Source: CAZMCH01 sp964564735 (GTDB taxonomy: Bacteria > Poribacteria > DTPJ01). From it: a DNA stretch of 5,209 nt. Below, one piece after another: positions 5,206 to 5,209 of this stretch. How positions within the stretch are numbered: position 1 is the stretch's first letter; each line of letters starts with the position of its first letter. The notes under the pieces were generated by a model. It had not been told where the DNA came from. It searched no databases and was given only the letters and a program-made list of their open reading frames with translations. A program made the position numbers and the translations under genes. The stretch lies in NCBI GenBank assembly GCA_964564735.1, contig CAZMCH010000163.1, positions 1 to 5,209 on the forward strand, read 5' to 3'.

Positions 5206-5209
5206 TGCC

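Noticed and set aside
1..5209. CRISPR array, tRNA, phage or toxin-antitoxin genes
   Set aside because: No spaced direct repeats, cloverleaf structure, or phage or toxin protein motifs were found on either strand.

Overview
The window is AT-rich (by eye, about one third G+C) and comes from a bacterium. It carries five protein-coding genes in three transcription units. The gene types suggest an anaerobe or facultative anaerobe: a URO-D/MtaA-superfamily protein resembling corrinoid-linked methyltransferases, and a histidine kinase with a PocR-like sensor domain. I cannot assign a phylum from sequence alone. There is no phage, plasmid or CRISPR signature and no tRNA or rRNA gene.

Left block (1-3133, minus strand): a tightly packed signalling operon. 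A perfect-consensus housekeeping promoter (TTGACA-17-TATAAT, 3105-3133) reads into a 703-residue soluble hybrid-sensor histidine kinase (PocR-like, then GAF-like, HisKA and HATPase; 944-3055). Five bases later comes a single-domain response regulator with an unusual insertion after its phospho-acceptor site (507-938). One base after that is a HEAT-like repeat protein that runs off the left edge (1-505). The regulator has no DNA-binding domain, so its output is probably a protein contact, and the HEAT protein is the obvious candidate partner.

Middle (3056-3398): a 343-base divergent intergenic region. It holds the kinase promoter, a candidate promoter for the gene on the other side with a near-perfect 20-base palindrome over its -10 box, and two further inverted repeats.

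Right block: the divergent plus-strand gene (3399-4586) encodes a 395-residue URO-D superfamily protein with an HxCG metal-site motif. It is followed by a weak hairpin/T-tract terminator and then a long inverted repeat (4640-4721), which is either a MITE-like element or a structured transcript end. A minus-strand YraN/UPF0102 gene (4798-5205) converges on it. That gene is probably the tail of a separate housekeeping operon whose upstream part lies outside the window.

Working model (inference): the PocR-type kinase senses a small metabolite, perhaps one related to the substrate of the neighbouring methyltransferase-like enzyme. It signals through a stand-alone receiver and a HEAT scaffold instead of a standard DNA-binding regulator. 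The arrangement PocR-GAF kinase / loop-extended receiver / HEAT protein, facing a URO-D methyltransferase, is the most interesting feature here.
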